A stretch of 64,000 nucleotides of DNA from Yersinia canariae. GTDB lineage: Bacteria; Pseudomonadota; Gammaproteobacteria; Enterobacterales; Enterobacteriaceae. Positions 50,164 to 59,508 of this stretch are shown piece by piece. The notes under the pieces are model-generated. The model was not told the origin of the DNA, searched no databases, and worked only from the letters and a program-made list of their open reading frames with translations. The stretch spans positions 3,286,001 to 3,350,000 of the forward strand of contig NZ_CP043727.1 in assembly GCF_009831415.1 (NCBI RefSeq), read 5' to 3'. Each line of letters starts with the position of its first letter. Position 1 is the first letter of the stretch. The position numbers and the translations under genes were made by a program.

Positions 50164-51375
50164 ATGAAATATGTAACTACTTCTCGCATTATCAAGAGCC
50201 TGGCGCTCGGCACTGTTATTGTTATGAGCGCAGCATCTGCTGCAAACGCTGATGACGTCAATTTAAAAACCATGATCCCCGGCGTGCCACAAATCGACGC
50301 GGAAGCTTACGTTCTGATTGATTACAACTCCGGCAAAGTATTAGCAGAAATGAATGCGGATGCACGCCGCAACCCAGCTAGCCTGACAAAAATGATGACC
50401 AGTTATGTTATTGGTCAGGCCATCAAAGCAGGTAAAATCGGGCCAGAAGATATGGTGACCGTGGGTAAAGATGCTTGGGCTACCGGCAATCCAGAATTCA
50501 GGGGTTCTTCATTGATGTTCCTGAAACCAGGTGACCAAGTGCCCGTGTCTAAACTGACTCGCGGTATCAACCTACAATCGGGTAATGATGCTTGTGTTGC
50601 TATGGCCGATTACGTTGCGGGCAGCCAAGACTCATTCGTTAATCTGATGAATAACTACGTTAACGCGCTGGGCCTGAAAAATACCCATTTCAAAACGGTT
50701 CACGGCTTAGATGCTGAGGGTCAGTTCAGTTCTGCCCGCGATATGGCCCTGATAGGTCAAGCTTTGATTCGCGATGTGCCGGATGAATACGCCATTTATA
50801 AAGAAAAAGAATTTACCTTCAACAACATCCGCCAGATGAATCGAAATGGTTTGCTGTGGGATACCAGTCTGAACGTTGATGGTATTAAAACCGGCCATAC
50901 CGACGCGGCTGGTTATAATTTGGTGGCATCGGCCACTGATGGGCAAATGCGTTTGATTTCAGCAGTTTTGGGCGGGCACACGTATAAAGGCCGAGAAACT
51001 GAGAGCAAAAAACTGCTGACTTGGGGCTTCCGTTTCTTTGAAACCGTAGCACCGCTGAAAGTCGGCAAAGAGTTTGCTTCCGAGCCGGTCTGGTTCGGTG
51101 ACAGTGATCGTGTGCAGTTGGGTGTGGATAAAGACGTATATCTGACAATCCCGCGTGGCCGAATGAAAGACCTGAAAGCCAGTTACGTGCTGAATACACC
51201 TGAAATTCATGCGCCGCTGGCGAAGAATCAAGTGGTCGGGATGATTAACTTCCAGTTAGATGGTAAAACCATCGATCAGCGCCCATTGGTCGTGATGAAT
51301 GAAGTTAAAGAAGGCGGGATTTTCAGCCGAATGGTCGACTACATCAAGCTGATGTTCCACCGCTGGTTCGGCTAA
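50164..51375 (+). CDS. dacA: D-alanyl-D-alanine carboxypeptidase DacA (PBP5)
   Basis: Trims the terminal D-Ala of peptidoglycan side chains and helps set cell diameter. 403 residues. A signal peptide ends near SAANA; SxxK is SLTK, SxN is SGN in LQSGNDAC, and KTG is KTGHTD. The C-terminal amphipathic helix ([13 protein letters not shown]) anchors it to the inner membrane. It starts at ATG 50164. Monocistronic with a terminator after it. Confidence 0.97.
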   Translation: MKYVTTSRIIKSLALGTVIVMSAASAANADDVNLKTMIPGVPQIDAEAYVLIDYNSGKVLAEMNADARRNPASLTKMMTSYVIGQAIKAGKIGPEDMVTVGKDAWATGNPEFRGSSLMFLKPGDQVPVSKLTRGINLQSGNDACVAMADYVAGSQDSFVNLMNNYVNALGLKNTHFKTVHGLDAEGQFSSARDMALIGQALIRDVPDEYAIYKEKEFTFNNIRQMNRNGLLWDTSLNVDGIKTGHTDAAGYNLVASATDGQMRLISAVLGGHTYKGRETESKKLLTWGFRFFETVAPLKVGKEFASEPVWFGDSDRVQLGVDKDVYLTIPRGRMKDLKASYVLNTPEIHAPLAKNQVVGMINFQLDGKTIDQRPLVVMNEVKEGGIFSRMVDYIKLMFHRWFG

Positions 51376-51424
51376 TCGCCGGGCTTGAAAAGCCAAAGTT
51401 TATCCCCATATTATAAAAATATGA

Positions 51425-51455
51425 AACTCCCGCTCCGGCGGGAGTTATAATTTTA
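51425..51455 (+). terminator. Rho-independent terminator of dacA
   Basis: AACTCCCGC, loop TCCG, GCGGGAGTT and then ATAATTTTAT. It lies 50 nt after the dacA stop. Confidence 0.85.
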
Positions 51456-51522
51456 TAGCCGGGTAATTTTTATCCTAACCGTGGCCGACAATAAACTGTC
51501 CGCCAACACCCCAGGAGCGCAC

Positions 51523-51786
51523 ATGAAAACTAAACTGAACGAACTGCTTGAGTTCCCTTGTTCCTTTACCTACAAGGTAATGGGCATTGCAGAACCTCAG
51601 CTGGTTAACCAGGTGGTTGAAGTGGTACAGCGCCATGCTCCGGGCGATTATACCCCACAGGTAAAACCGAGCAGCAAAGGCAATTATCACTCTGTTTCCA
51701 TCACTATCACCGCGACCCATATTGATCAGGTGGAAACGCTGTATGAAGAATTAGGCAACCTTGAATTGGTCAGAATGGTGTTGTAA
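51523..51786 (+). CDS. ybeD: YbeD, DUF493 small protein
   Basis: A conserved ferredoxin-like-fold protein with structural similarity to allosteric ACT domains; no proven function. 87 residues from ATG 51523 ([12 protein letters not shown]), with AGGAG 7 nt upstream, matching the E. coli protein; the frame's earlier start at 51481 is not conserved. It precedes lipB, as in other enterobacteria. Confidence 0.95.
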   Translation: MKTKLNELLEFPCSFTYKVMGIAEPQLVNQVVEVVQRHAPGDYTPQVKPSSKGNYHSVSITITATHIDQVETLYEELGNLELVRMVL

Positions 51787-51939
51787 CGCCATTTAAATAC
51801 AGCTTGTCATATATGGCCCGTACTGCTTACTCAGCCGTCGGGCCTTACTTTTTACTGCCAAATTATCTTTTTTCATCTGTCAAAATAGTAGCTCCACACT
51901 GCTGGGCTGGTATACTGACGCCACCATTTCTGTAACCAG

Positions 51940-52626
51940 ATGATGCCTCGCTTGCAACAACACAAGATCATTTTACGTCAGCTAGGGTTACAACCCTATG
52001 CCCCCGTATCTCAAGCCATGCATAATTTCACTGAGTTTCGTACTGATACCAGCGCGGATGAAATCTGGCTGGTTGAACATCAGAAAGTCTTTACTCAGGG
52101 TCAGGCTGGAAAAGCCGAACATGTTCTTATGCCAGGTGACATTCCCGTTATCCAAAGTGACCGTGGCGGTCAGGTCACCTACCATGGCCCTGGCCAGCAA
52201 GTCATGTATGTCATGATTGATCTCAAACGTGCCAAGTTGGGTGTACGACAGTTAGTTACCGCCATTGAGAACACAGTGATTGAGACGCTCGACCATTTTA
52301 GCATCCAATCCCAGGCCCGCCCGGATGCTCCCGGCGTGTATGTCGGCCAACAGAAGATTTGCTCATTAGGCTTGCGCATTCGTCGAGGCTGTTCATTTCA
52401 CGGCCTAGCATTAAATGTTGCCATGGATTTGGAACCCTTCCAGCGAATTAATCCATGTGGTTATGCTGGAATGCAAATGACCCAAGTCAGTGCGCTAAAA
52501 ACGGGCGTCACTCTTGCCGATGTCCAGCCAATATTAGTACGCGAGTTCATCCGTGAATTGGGCTATCCACAGGCAGAACAGCAACCGTGGTTATTATCAG
52601 ATTATGTATCATCAGACATATTGTAA
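51940..52626 (+). CDS. lipB: Octanoyltransferase LipB
   Basis: Moves octanoyl groups from acyl carrier protein to the lipoyl domains of 2-oxoacid dehydrogenases and GcvH. About 228 residues. Seen are [12 protein letters not shown], the catalytic Lys in [14 protein letters not shown] and the catalytic Cys in [11 protein letters not shown] 51940 and 51943 are both possible starts. The C-terminal tail is longer than in E. coli. E. coli ybeF (LysR) between lipB and lipA is absent here, so they are 199 nt apart. Confidence 0.96.
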   Translation: MMPRLQQHKIILRQLGLQPYAPVSQAMHNFTEFRTDTSADEIWLVEHQKVFTQGQAGKAEHVLMPGDIPVIQSDRGGQVTYHGPGQQVMYVMIDLKRAKLGVRQLVTAIENTVIETLDHFSIQSQARPDAPGVYVGQQKICSLGLRIRRGCSFHGLALNVAMDLEPFQRINPCGYAGMQMTQVSALKTGVTLADVQPILVREFIRELGYPQAEQQPWLLSDYVSSDIL

Positions 52627-52825
52627 GTATGCCATTAACGCCGCTAACACCGCGGTCACTTCAAGCCAAAAAGATATGAGCCCACAAAAGTGGGGGCTGA
52701 ATGGACAGACTAAAGATGATATAATTTTTAAACAATTTTCAAAAATTTTTTAATGAACGCCACATCCCATTGAATTTAATAAAAAATCTCAAATTGAGAG
52801 ATTCAGAACTGGAACCTGCACGATT

Positions 52826-53791
52826 ATGAGCAAACCGATTCAGATGGAACGCGGCGTCAAATACCGCGACGCAGATAAAATGGCGTTAATCCCGATTAAA
52901 ACCGTGGTTACCGAACGCCAAGAGCTGCTACGTAAACCCGAGTGGATGAAAATCAAGCTCCCCGCTGACTCCAGCCGCATTCAGGGTATTAAGGCTGCAA
53001 TGCGTAAAAACGGTCTGCATTCGGTTTGCGAAGAGGCGTCCTGCCCTAACCTGTCGGAGTGCTTTAATCACGGAACCGCGACCTTTATGATCCTCGGCGC
53101 GATTTGTACCCGCCGTTGCCCATTTTGTGACGTTGCCCATGGCCGCCCAGTGACACCGGATGCTAATGAGCCAGAAAAACTGGCCCAGACGATTAAAGAT
53201 ATGGGTCTGCGTTACGTGGTTATCACCTCGGTTGACCGGGATGATTTACGTGACGGGGGTGCTCAGCATTTTGCAGATTGCATCTCAGCGATTCGGGCCA
53301 AGAACCCAACAATTAAAATTGAAACATTAGTGCCTGATTTCCGTGGCCGTATGGATCGCGCATTAGATATTTTAACGGTCACGCCACCGGATGTGTTTAA
53401 CCACAATCTGGAAAACGTTCCTCGGGTATATCGCCAAGTTCGCCCGGGTGCTAACTATGAATGGTCGCTTAAATTATTGGAGCGCTTTAAAGAAGCCCAT
53501 CCCGATATTCCGACCAAGTCTGGTTTAATGGTGGGATTGGGTGAGACCAATGCCGAAATTGTGGAGGTTATGCACGACTTACGTCGCCACGGTGTCACAA
53601 TGCTTACTCTAGGGCAGTATTTGCAACCTAGCCGTCACCATTTACCTGTACAGCGTTATGTCAGCCCTGCGGAGTTTGATGAGATGAAAGCGGAGGCTAT
53701 GGCAATGGGCTTTACACATGCGGCTTGCGGCCCATTTGTGCGTTCTTCTTACCATGCCGATCTGCAAGCAAAAGGGTTGGAAGTAAAGTAA
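52826..53791 (+). CDS. lipA: Lipoyl synthase LipA
   Basis: A radical SAM enzyme that inserts two sulfurs into octanoyl chains, completing the LipB pathway. 321 residues. The auxiliary cluster Cys are in [12 protein letters not shown], the radical SAM Cys in CTRRCPFC, and the C-terminal RSSYHAD supplies the Ser ligand. It starts at ATG 52826. Confidence 0.98.
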   Translation: MSKPIQMERGVKYRDADKMALIPIKTVVTERQELLRKPEWMKIKLPADSSRIQGIKAAMRKNGLHSVCEEASCPNLSECFNHGTATFMILGAICTRRCPFCDVAHGRPVTPDANEPEKLAQTIKDMGLRYVVITSVDRDDLRDGGAQHFADCISAIRAKNPTIKIETLVPDFRGRMDRALDILTVTPPDVFNHNLENVPRVYRQVRPGANYEWSLKLLERFKEAHPDIPTKSGLMVGLGETNAEIVEVMHDLRRHGVTMLTLGQYLQPSRHHLPVQRYVSPAEFDEMKAEAMAMGFTHAACGPFVRSSYHADLQAKGLEVK

Positions 53792-53796
53792 ATCCA

Positions 53797-53827
53797 TCAG
53801 GCCTGAATATGTGTTCAGGCTGATTTG
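53797..53827 (+). terminator. Terminator after lipA
   Basis: CCTGAA and TTCAGG, with an outer TCAG/CTGA pair, followed by TTTGATT. It begins 6 nt after the stop. A second hairpin with CCAAAAACAG and CTGTTTTTTTGG follows at about 53862-53900. Confidence 0.75.
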
Positions 53828-54010
53828 ATTGAAATATTTTATTACATCTAAAATGGTTACAACCAAAAACAGATTTCCATTGGAGACCTGTTTTTTTGGT
53901 TTATTAGCCTGTTGTCACCCCAGCCGAAGTAGAAATACCAATAGCAATTCGGCTAATGAATAATCATTCTCTTACAGTAACTGAAGCATGTCTAAGCCAG
54001 ACAAATATAA

Positions 54011-54226
54011 TCAGTCTTTATGTTCGATTGGGGGCTTAACATCTGTTGCCGTTTTAGATTCAGCTGTTGTAGTGGCTGCGGGAGCATCATCATTGCCCAT
54101 AGCCTTTTTAAAGCCTTTCAGGGCAGCACCTAAATCTGCACCCAGCGTGCGCAGTTTACTGGTACCAAACAACAACACAATCAATATGCCTACTACCAGC
54201 AATTTGGTAATACTGATACCTTCCAT
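54011..54226 (-). CDS. tatE: Twin-arginine translocase subunit TatE
   Basis: A TatA paralogue of the Tat folded-protein export system. 71 residues from ATG 54226, with AAGG 5-8 nt upstream. A single N-terminal membrane helix (about 7-21), the FGTSKLRTLG hinge, an amphipathic helix (LGAALKGFKKAM) and a short acidic/Thr-rich tail are seen. Next to lipA, as in E. coli; ybeM, found beyond it there, is missing. Confidence 0.94.
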   Translation of the reverse strand: MEGISITKLLVVGILIVLLFGTSKLRTLGADLGAALKGFKKAMGNDDAPAATTTAESKTATDVKPPIEHKD

Positions 54227-54428
54227 ACACACCTTCTTGATTAGCACTGTTTATTAAATCATGAGCTATTTACGAATAAATTGCTGATTAAAACAAGAGT
54301 AATATGTAACAGATTTCGTTAGTGAACTATGATTTACTCAAGAGTCTATTCTCACTTATTTTGACTCATCCAGGATGAGACATTGCCGTTAACATCCCCC
54401 CAAAGCAAAACAACGAGGGAGTCGCCAA

Positions 54429-55481
54429 TTGCCTTATTCAAGTAGAATAAATACCCGCCGGTCTGGGTTAAGTTTTGCTAAAAAGACTTATTTACCCCGC
54501 GTACTTGGCCTGGGTGTTGGTATGTTTTGTGTAGGTTCAGTGCTCTACACACAGAATGCCCCACTGTGGCTATGGTCGATGCTCGCTTTGAATGGATTAG
54601 TATGGCCACATATTGCTTACCTGCTGGCATTACGCTCTGAACAACCCTTCGAGCAAGAAATCATAAATATGAAAATAGACTCAGCACTGGGGGGTATCTG
54701 GGTCGCAATCATGTCATTCAATGCTTTGCCATCTGTCGTTATTCTCTCAATGATGAGTATGAACAATATAGCTTCGGGCGGGAAAAACATTTTTTGCAAA
54801 GGTCTGGCCTTGCAGATCGCCTGTAGCTTACTCACCGCATGGATATTTAATTTACCCTTTAAACCTGAAACCTCGCCGTTGCAGGTATATGCCTGCCTAC
54901 CCATGATAATTATCTACCCTTCCCTACTTGGACTAGTGACCTATCGAACCGCAAAACGTCTGGCCGAAAATAAAGAAGAGTTATTGCGTATAAGTGTTAG
55001 AGATGGCTTAACAGGGCTATATAACCGCAGACATTGGGAACATCAACTGCATAACCAGTTTGATAGCTGTCGACGCTATCAACATGGCGCTACGCTAATT
55101 TTACTTGATATTGATAACTTCAAATCTATTAATGATACCTTTGGCCACGCAGTCGGTGACGAAGCTATTACCGTTCTTGCCGAAGAATTACTGCTGGGGC
55201 TACGAGCTATCGATATTGTGGGTCGTTATGGCGGAGATGAGTTCGGTGCTATTTTGCCTAATACTACTGCCGAACAAACGCGAGAAGTATTAACCCGAAT
55301 CCAAGAAAGGCTGGCCGACTTAATTTTTACCCAAGCACCGTCCTTGCAACTTAGAGTCAGTGCCGGCATCGCCGATTACCGGCACGATATGATTAACTAT
55401 CAGCAATGGCTAAAAGCTGCTGATTCAGCGCTATATTTGGCCAAAGACAATGGGCGTAACCGCATTGAACTGGCAAGCTAA
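54429..55481 (+). CDS. MASE2-GGDEF diguanylate cyclase
   Basis: Makes cyclic di-GMP. 350 residues from TTG 54429, with GAGGGAG 8 nt upstream. The N-terminal half (about 20-175) has five or more membrane helices of the MASE2 type known from E. coli AdrA/DgcC. The C-terminal GGDEF domain contains RDGLTGLYNRR, the intact active site GRYGGDEFG and, 5 residues ahead of GGDEF, an RxxD inhibitory site (RAID). An active, feedback-inhibited enzyme is expected. Not at this site in E. coli; between tatE and crcB, divergent from tatE. Likely controls biofilm traits, but targets are unknown. Confidence 0.92.
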   Translation: MPYSSRINTRRSGLSFAKKTYLPRVLGLGVGMFCVGSVLYTQNAPLWLWSMLALNGLVWPHIAYLLALRSEQPFEQEIINMKIDSALGGIWVAIMSFNALPSVVILSMMSMNNIASGGKNIFCKGLALQIACSLLTAWIFNLPFKPETSPLQVYACLPMIIIYPSLLGLVTYRTAKRLAENKEELLRISVRDGLTGLYNRRHWEHQLHNQFDSCRRYQHGATLILLDIDNFKSINDTFGHAVGDEAITVLAEELLLGLRAIDIVGRYGGDEFGAILPNTTAEQTREVLTRIQERLADLIFTQAPSLQLRVSAGIADYRHDMINYQQWLKAADSALYLAKDNGRNRIELAS

Positions 55482-55495
55482 ATATCAAACTATAG

Positions 55496-55531
55496 CCAAT
55501 ATATTTCAAGACATGTCCAATATATTTCAAG
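55496..55531. repeat. Short direct repeats after the diguanylate cyclase gene
   Basis: CCAATATATTTCAAG occurs at 55496-55510 and 55517-55531. The second copy continues TTACAGGGTAT, resembling the CTTCAAGTTGCAGG end of the dispersed palindromic repeats. Probably a degenerate member. Confidence 0.6.
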
Positions 55532-55579
55532 TTACAGGGTATACAAATTAATATTCAGTCAGTGTAATATTAATCCCCA

Positions 55580-55660
55580 AGCTCTGGAGATGACATTCCT
55601 CCAAAACCGCCTTTCAAGGCTGATGATGTCTACGTAACCTTTTCAGTAAGGTCCGTAGCA
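55580..55660 (+). promoter_or_regulatory. Fluoride riboswitch (crcB motif) with hairpin
   Basis: GGAGATGACATTCCTCC, then AACCGCC and GGCTGATGATGTCTACG: a near-perfect crcB-motif aptamer. The usual GGCAT/ATGCC pairing appears as GACAT/ATGTC, a compensatory change that supports the fold. A hairpin (CTACG..ACCTT/AAGGT..CGTAG) follows at 55629-55659 and may be the expression platform. It lies about 80 nt before crcB and should turn on the exporter when fluoride is present. Confidence 0.9.
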
Positions 55661-55739
55661 TTACGCCTAAGCCTTTCTGAAAAGATCCCTGAATAACGAC
55701 AAGGTACCAGCATGGTGGTATTCCTAAAGAAAGGTTTTT

Positions 55740-56123
55740 ATGTTTAACACATTACTTGCAGTATTTATTGGTGGTGGCGTGGGCAGTGTCGCCCGTTGGT
55801 TAGTCAGCATGAAGCTAAACAGTTTCTCTCCCAATATTCCGGTGGGAACACTTATCGTCAATTTGGTCGGGGCTTTTATTATTGGCCTGACATTAGCGCT
55901 ATTTACCCGAATTACACATATTGATCCCGTCTGGAAGTTACTGATTACCACAGGTTTTTGTGGCGGACTGACCACATTCTCAACTTTCTCGGTTGAAGTC
56001 GTCTATTTACTTCAGGATGGGAAATTGGCGTGGGCGGCGGGCACAATTGCACTTAATCTGGCCGGCTCATTGGCAATGACTCTGCTGGCTTTCATGCTGG
56101 TTAATTACTTTGCTGGCAAATAA
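55740..56123 (+). CDS. crcB: Fluoride ion channel/exporter CrcB (Fluc)
   Basis: A dimeric fluoride channel that relieves fluoride toxicity. 127 residues with four membrane helices. Seen are [10 protein letters not shown] at the start, the [11 protein letters not shown] segment with the conserved Asn, and the [15 protein letters not shown] motif containing the central Na+ site and Phe box. It starts at ATG 55740 with AAAGAAAGG upstream. Preceded by a fluoride riboswitch. Confidence 0.97.
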   Translation: MFNTLLAVFIGGGVGSVARWLVSMKLNSFSPNIPVGTLIVNLVGAFIIGLTLALFTRITHIDPVWKLLITTGFCGGLTTFSTFSVEVVYLLQDGKLAWAAGTIALNLAGSLAMTLLAFMLVNYFAGK

Positions 56124-56225
56124 TGGCGTGCTAGATAGCGCCACTATTTGCACCGTCTTAATGTTTTCTTAATCTACGAATTGGATAATTATTTAGCAGA
56201 GAACAGTTAGCCGATGAGGTGACTG

Positions 56226-56336
56226 ATGTGCTGGATAGATCCTATGTTTAGTTTACCCAAGACAGGAACCGAGTGGCTGGCAGTCATTTTTTGCATAATT
56301 ATCACTGTCGCCTTTTTAAAATTATACCTCTTCTAG
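56226..56336 (+). CDS. Candidate small membrane protein (36 residues)
   Basis: ATG 56226 to TAG 56334-56336. Its start is preceded by GAGGT with 5-nt spacing, a strong ribosome site for a frame this short. The product is MCWIDPMFSLPKTGTEWLAV followed by a hydrophobic helix (about residues 18-36, ending KLYLF). Prediction: a single-pass inner-membrane protein. The frame is unlike any protein I recognise. It lies between crcB and cspE on the crcB strand and could be cotranscribed with crcB. Existence is supported only by the ribosome site and helix. Confidence 0.55.
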   Translation: MCWIDPMFSLPKTGTEWLAVIFCIIITVAFLKLYLF

Positions 56337-56377
56337 CCAACTCTTCGTTTATAACCCGTCTGGCGGTGCTATAAATA

Positions 56378-56412
56378 AAAAACCCGCCTGATAATAATGA
56401 GGCGGGTTTTAA
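56378..56412. terminator. Bidirectional terminator, small ORF / cspE
   Basis: AAACCCGCCT, loop of about 10 nt, AGGCGGGTTT, with A-run before and TTT after. It serves both the plus-strand reading and the end of cspE on the minus strand. Confidence 0.85.
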
Positions 56413-56426
56413 GAGATATGGGCTAC

Positions 56427-56636
56427 TTAGATAGCGATAACATTAGCAGCAGATGGCCCTTTGGCACCGTTCGTGATTTCAAATTCTACACGCTGGCCTT
56501 CAGCAAGAGTTTTGAAACCGTTGCTAGCGATGGCTGAGAAATGAACGAAAACGTCCTTGCTGCCATCTTCTGGGGTAATGAAACCAAAGCCTTTAGCTTC
56601 ATTGAACCACTTAACGCTACCTTTAATCTTAGACAT
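56427..56636 (-). CDS. cspE: Cold-shock-family protein CspE
   Basis: A single-strand nucleic-acid binding protein, RNA chaperone and transcription antiterminator. 69 residues, nearly identical to E. coli CspE. RNP1 KGFGFI and RNP2 VFVHF are intact. It starts at ATG 56636 with AAAGG about 8 nt upstream; the longer frame to 56726 is leader. The 5' leader is long, usual for csp genes. Confidence 0.97.
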   Translation of the reverse strand: MSKIKGSVKWFNEAKGFGFITPEDGSKDVFVHFSAIASNGFKTLAEGQRVEFEITNGAKGPSAANVIAI

Positions 56637-56902
56637 CAAACTTACCTTTACGTGAATGTTGGACACAAAATGTGTGTCCAATACAGTACAGCAATAGAAC
56701 CCTTTTTTGTCCACGGCAGAGATCACAAAAAATAGAGAAAAAGTGAAAAACCCACCTTTTATGCTTAATTTACAGCACAGAAATCCATATTTTTTTCTTT
56801 TTCAACCCACCCTAACTAGCCCTAAAAAAGGGCCAGACTGTATCTGAAAGCGATTCCCCTGTATTATACTTACCCATTGGATACGCTAATATGAGATGCA
56901 TG

Positions 56903-57382
56903 ATGAACGGTAGAATAACAACTTTTTTTGAAGATAAAGGTTTTGGTTTTATCACCGATGAGAACGGAGATAACCGTTATTTTCACGTTATTAAAGTTGC
57001 TAATCCCGAGATGATCAAGAAAGGTGCTGAAGTGACCTTCGAGCCAACAACCAATACGAAAGGGTTGTCAGCATTTGCGGTAAAAGTGGCAATTGAAAGC
57101 AAATACATATTTATTGCTAATGAGAGAATCAAACTCACCAGTATCAAATCATTCAATACCTTTACTAAAGAAGTTCCTGCACAGGCCGAAGTCGATAAAG
57201 CCAATACAATTCTTTCAGTCAATTTACTGATGAATAAAATTCGGCCGCAGGAAGAAGATATTTCAGAGAAAATGGTGCCATTGAAAATGTTATCAATAAC
57301 AACATTCCAGAATGTGACTTATACGTTCTCAGAGCATGAAGTTGATATCGACAGCACAATTGCCAAGTTGAAGAGTATTTAG
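56903..57382 (+). CDS. Cold-shock-domain fusion protein of unknown role
   Basis: About 159 residues (ATG 56903; ATG 56891 and 56900 in frame are alternatives). The first 65 residues are a cold-shock domain: MNGRITTFFEDKGFGFITDE has RNP1 KGFGFI, and RNP2 is altered to YFHV. The remaining 95 residues have no recognised domain; the segment is rich in Lys, Ile and Thr. Single-strand RNA or DNA binding is likely; function unknown. The gene is AT-rich and divergent from cspE. Confidence 0.8.
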   Translation: MNGRITTFFEDKGFGFITDENGDNRYFHVIKVANPEMIKKGAEVTFEPTTNTKGLSAFAVKVAIESKYIFIANERIKLTSIKSFNTFTKEVPAQAEVDKANTILSVNLLMNKIRPQEEDISEKMVPLKMLSITTFQNVTYTFSEHEVDIDSTIAKLKSI

Positions 57383-57424
57383 TCCCGATATTCTGTTACT
57401 AAAAAACGGGGCATCCCCCCATAA

Positions 57425-57450
57425 ACAGCCCCAAATAACTTTGGGGCTGT
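57425..57450. terminator. Hairpin between convergent genes
   Basis: ACAGCCCCAA / TTGGGGCTGT, a perfect 10-bp stem. A second GC-rich hairpin (CCGGG/CCCGG) follows immediately. No T-run, but it sits between two convergent genes. Confidence 0.6.
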
Positions 57451-57571
57451 CCGGGTTATCCCCGGGGTTCTGAAGCTGGCATCCCTGCCCGCTAGCACTA
57501 GAAAATCCCTTTGGTATTCTCTGATGTTGACGGAAAAAGCAATCCAAAATTCAGTCCGTTTTTTATATTAA

Positions 57572-58174
57572 CTATTTGAACATAAACATTTTAATTAACT
57601 CAACGTCAGTACGGGCACCCAGTTTTTTCATGGCAGACCGTTTTTGCCCACTGACAGTTTTCTCACTCTTTTTCAAAATTCTGGCGATATCACCACCTGA
57701 AAAACCTTCATTAAACAATTTCAGCACGATATTTTCATTGGGTGTCAAATACTGACGTTCTGATGAGGGTAAACTCAATACTTTAGTGGATTTGCGGTCA
57801 GCTAAATTTTCTTTCAGCCCGCGAATCTTACGTTTGAAAACAGTCGCAATTTTGTTGGTAACAGTATCAACAGAGTCTTCTCTAAAAATCATCGTCACAT
57901 TACTGAACCTTGGGATACCCTGCAAAAAGCTATTCAATCTGGCATCACAAATCAAAAAAACATCAGCCTCTGAAGGCGCTTTATCCAGACGTTTTAGCGC
58001 ATCAAAAAAACTGAATTCATCTACCCCAATAAAAATGATATCTGCTGAATAAAATGCTTTGCGATAGAATTTAATCTCTTTTTTAAATCCTAACGATGTG
58101 AATATCTTCTTTACGATAGTTACCATACCCAAAGTTTGATATTTATCGTTATCAACTATCATGCAACTTATCAT
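57572..58174 (-). CDS. LuxR-type (RcsB/FixJ-like) transcriptional regulator
   Basis: About 200 residues (ATG 58174; GTG 58183 or ATG 58162 also possible). The N-terminal half resembles a response-regulator receiver (MIVDND at the start) but typical later features are weak, so phosphorylation is doubtful. The C-terminal LuxR helix-turn-helix (about 138-200: LTPNENIVLKLFNEGFSGGDIARILKKSEKTVS) is clear. Such orphan regulators in enterobacteria often govern fimbriae or capsule. AT-rich; target genes unknown. No sensor kinase nearby. Confidence 0.85.
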   Translation of the reverse strand: MISCMIVDNDKYQTLGMVTIVKKIFTSLGFKKEIKFYRKAFYSADIIFIGVDEFSFFDALKRLDKAPSEADVFLICDARLNSFLQGIPRFSNVTMIFREDSVDTVTNKIATVFKRKIRGLKENLADRKSTKVLSLPSSERQYLTPNENIVLKLFNEGFSGGDIARILKKSEKTVSGQKRSAMKKLGARTDVELIKMFMFK

Positions 58175-58536
58175 ATTGGCCACACTCGCTGGTGCTTCAG
58201 CACCTCGTGAATTGTTAACTCACAACTGTTTGTGATTAAATAAAAAACATTAAAAATCATAATGATGGCTCAGAACACACCTTACTTTAAAGTAGACCAT
58301 AGGGAAGTCAGGAGATATATAGGAAGTCAACACCGGAGAGTGTAGGAAACGTCTTTTTCTCAAAAGAATATTTCTTAATTGTTTATTTAGAGTTGAATCA
58401 GCCAGACGTGACAGCATTCGGATTGTATGTAAAAATAGTGAAAAATTAGTAGCCTAAATAGGAAGGGTTTAATGCTATATCCACGCCATCTGAAGCAGGC
58501 TATTCCATTTAATCTTATTTTAAGCCCAACGACTTT
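58175..58536 (+). other. AT-rich divergent region
   Basis: About 360 nt between the LuxR-type gene and the acyltransferase-like gene, both transcribed away from it. It must hold both promoters. No clear operator, repeat or RNA was found. Confidence 0.4.
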
Positions 58537-59502
58537 ATGAGAAATGTCGGTTTACACGCGCTGAAAACATTAAGCTGTTTTTCTGCTGTTACGTTTTATT
58601 CTGCCAGTAAAACCTGTACAGAGCAGTGTTTTTTAGGTGGAGAAGTCATGGGTGTTCTGTACTTTTTATCAATCATCGCAACCCCACTATTCTTTATGAT
58701 TATTGGCTATATCGATTCGAATGATGAGATAGATCAAGCAGATATACTCAGAAAATTAAAATCCATTATAACCATAATAATTTTCTGGAACGTGCTTTTC
58801 TACTTTATCAATGAGGATGGTTTCAAACGAGGTTATTTCCTACAAAGTTGGCTTTTATTCAGCATTGCTATTATCTACCTGATTAACCCCATAATCTCTA
58901 AAGTGTTAAAAAGTAACAGAACCGCAATCATAACCCTCTCATGTTTGGTGATATTTTCTGTTTCTATCGACTTAATTAGCGCATTCAGCGAAAGGCCATA
59001 TTTAATTGATTTTCCACAATACTTTAGGTTATGGACGTGGATTTTCTATTATATGACCGGCAGGTTCCTTTGCTCCAAGGTTTGTCAGAAAATAACCAAA
59101 ATGCCGAGAATACGTCTAGTGGCAAAGGTATTGCTTATCCCAACGGCCATTTCGATGTATTACTATGAAAGTTTTATGTCGATACATGTGTATAAAACAG
59201 TGAATGCAGGCTACTTCCTCGATAACCTACACGTTTTAATTCTGAGTTTATCCTTGTTTGTTATATTTGATAACTTTGACACTAAACACGAATGGATTAA
59301 GAAAACATTAGCCTATATCAGCCCATCAATGATTGGGGTGTATATTTTGCACGATGGAATTTTCTATTTTATTGCCAGCGCATATAACTTATCGGACGTT
59401 ACATTGAGGTTCACATTGCTGTTATCAGTATTTGCCGCCTCGGTGTTATTATCGCGAATTCTATTACTCAATAAATACACATCGCGTTTTATCTCATTTT
59501 GA
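58537..59502 (+). CDS. Acyltransferase-3-like membrane protein, catalytic His replaced
   Basis: 321 residues with about ten membrane helices; TPLFFMIIGY and the loop GVYILHDGIFYF near the C-terminus mark it as an acyltransferase-3 (OafA/WecH-like) relative. Family members use a His at the end of the first helix (LRxxAxxxVxxxH). Here the aligned segment is LKTLSCFSAVTFYS, with Tyr21 where His is expected. It may be inactive as an O-acetyltransferase or have another role, for example as a regulator. AT-rich; starts at ATG 58537. Confidence 0.8.
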   Translation: MRNVGLHALKTLSCFSAVTFYSASKTCTEQCFLGGEVMGVLYFLSIIATPLFFMIIGYIDSNDEIDQADILRKLKSIITIIIFWNVLFYFINEDGFKRGYFLQSWLLFSIAIIYLINPIISKVLKSNRTAIITLSCLVIFSVSIDLISAFSERPYLIDFPQYFRLWTWIFYYMTGRFLCSKVCQKITKMPRIRLVAKVLLIPTAISMYYYESFMSIHVYKTVNAGYFLDNLHVLILSLSLFVIFDNFDTKHEWIKKTLAYISPSMIGVYILHDGIFYFIASAYNLSDVTLRFTLLLSVFAASVLLSRILLLNKYTSRFISF

Positions 59503-59508
59503 TTGATA

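Noticed and set aside
52553..52753. A 66-codon frame crossing the end of lipB
   Set aside because: Mostly an out-of-frame reading of lipB with no ribosome site.
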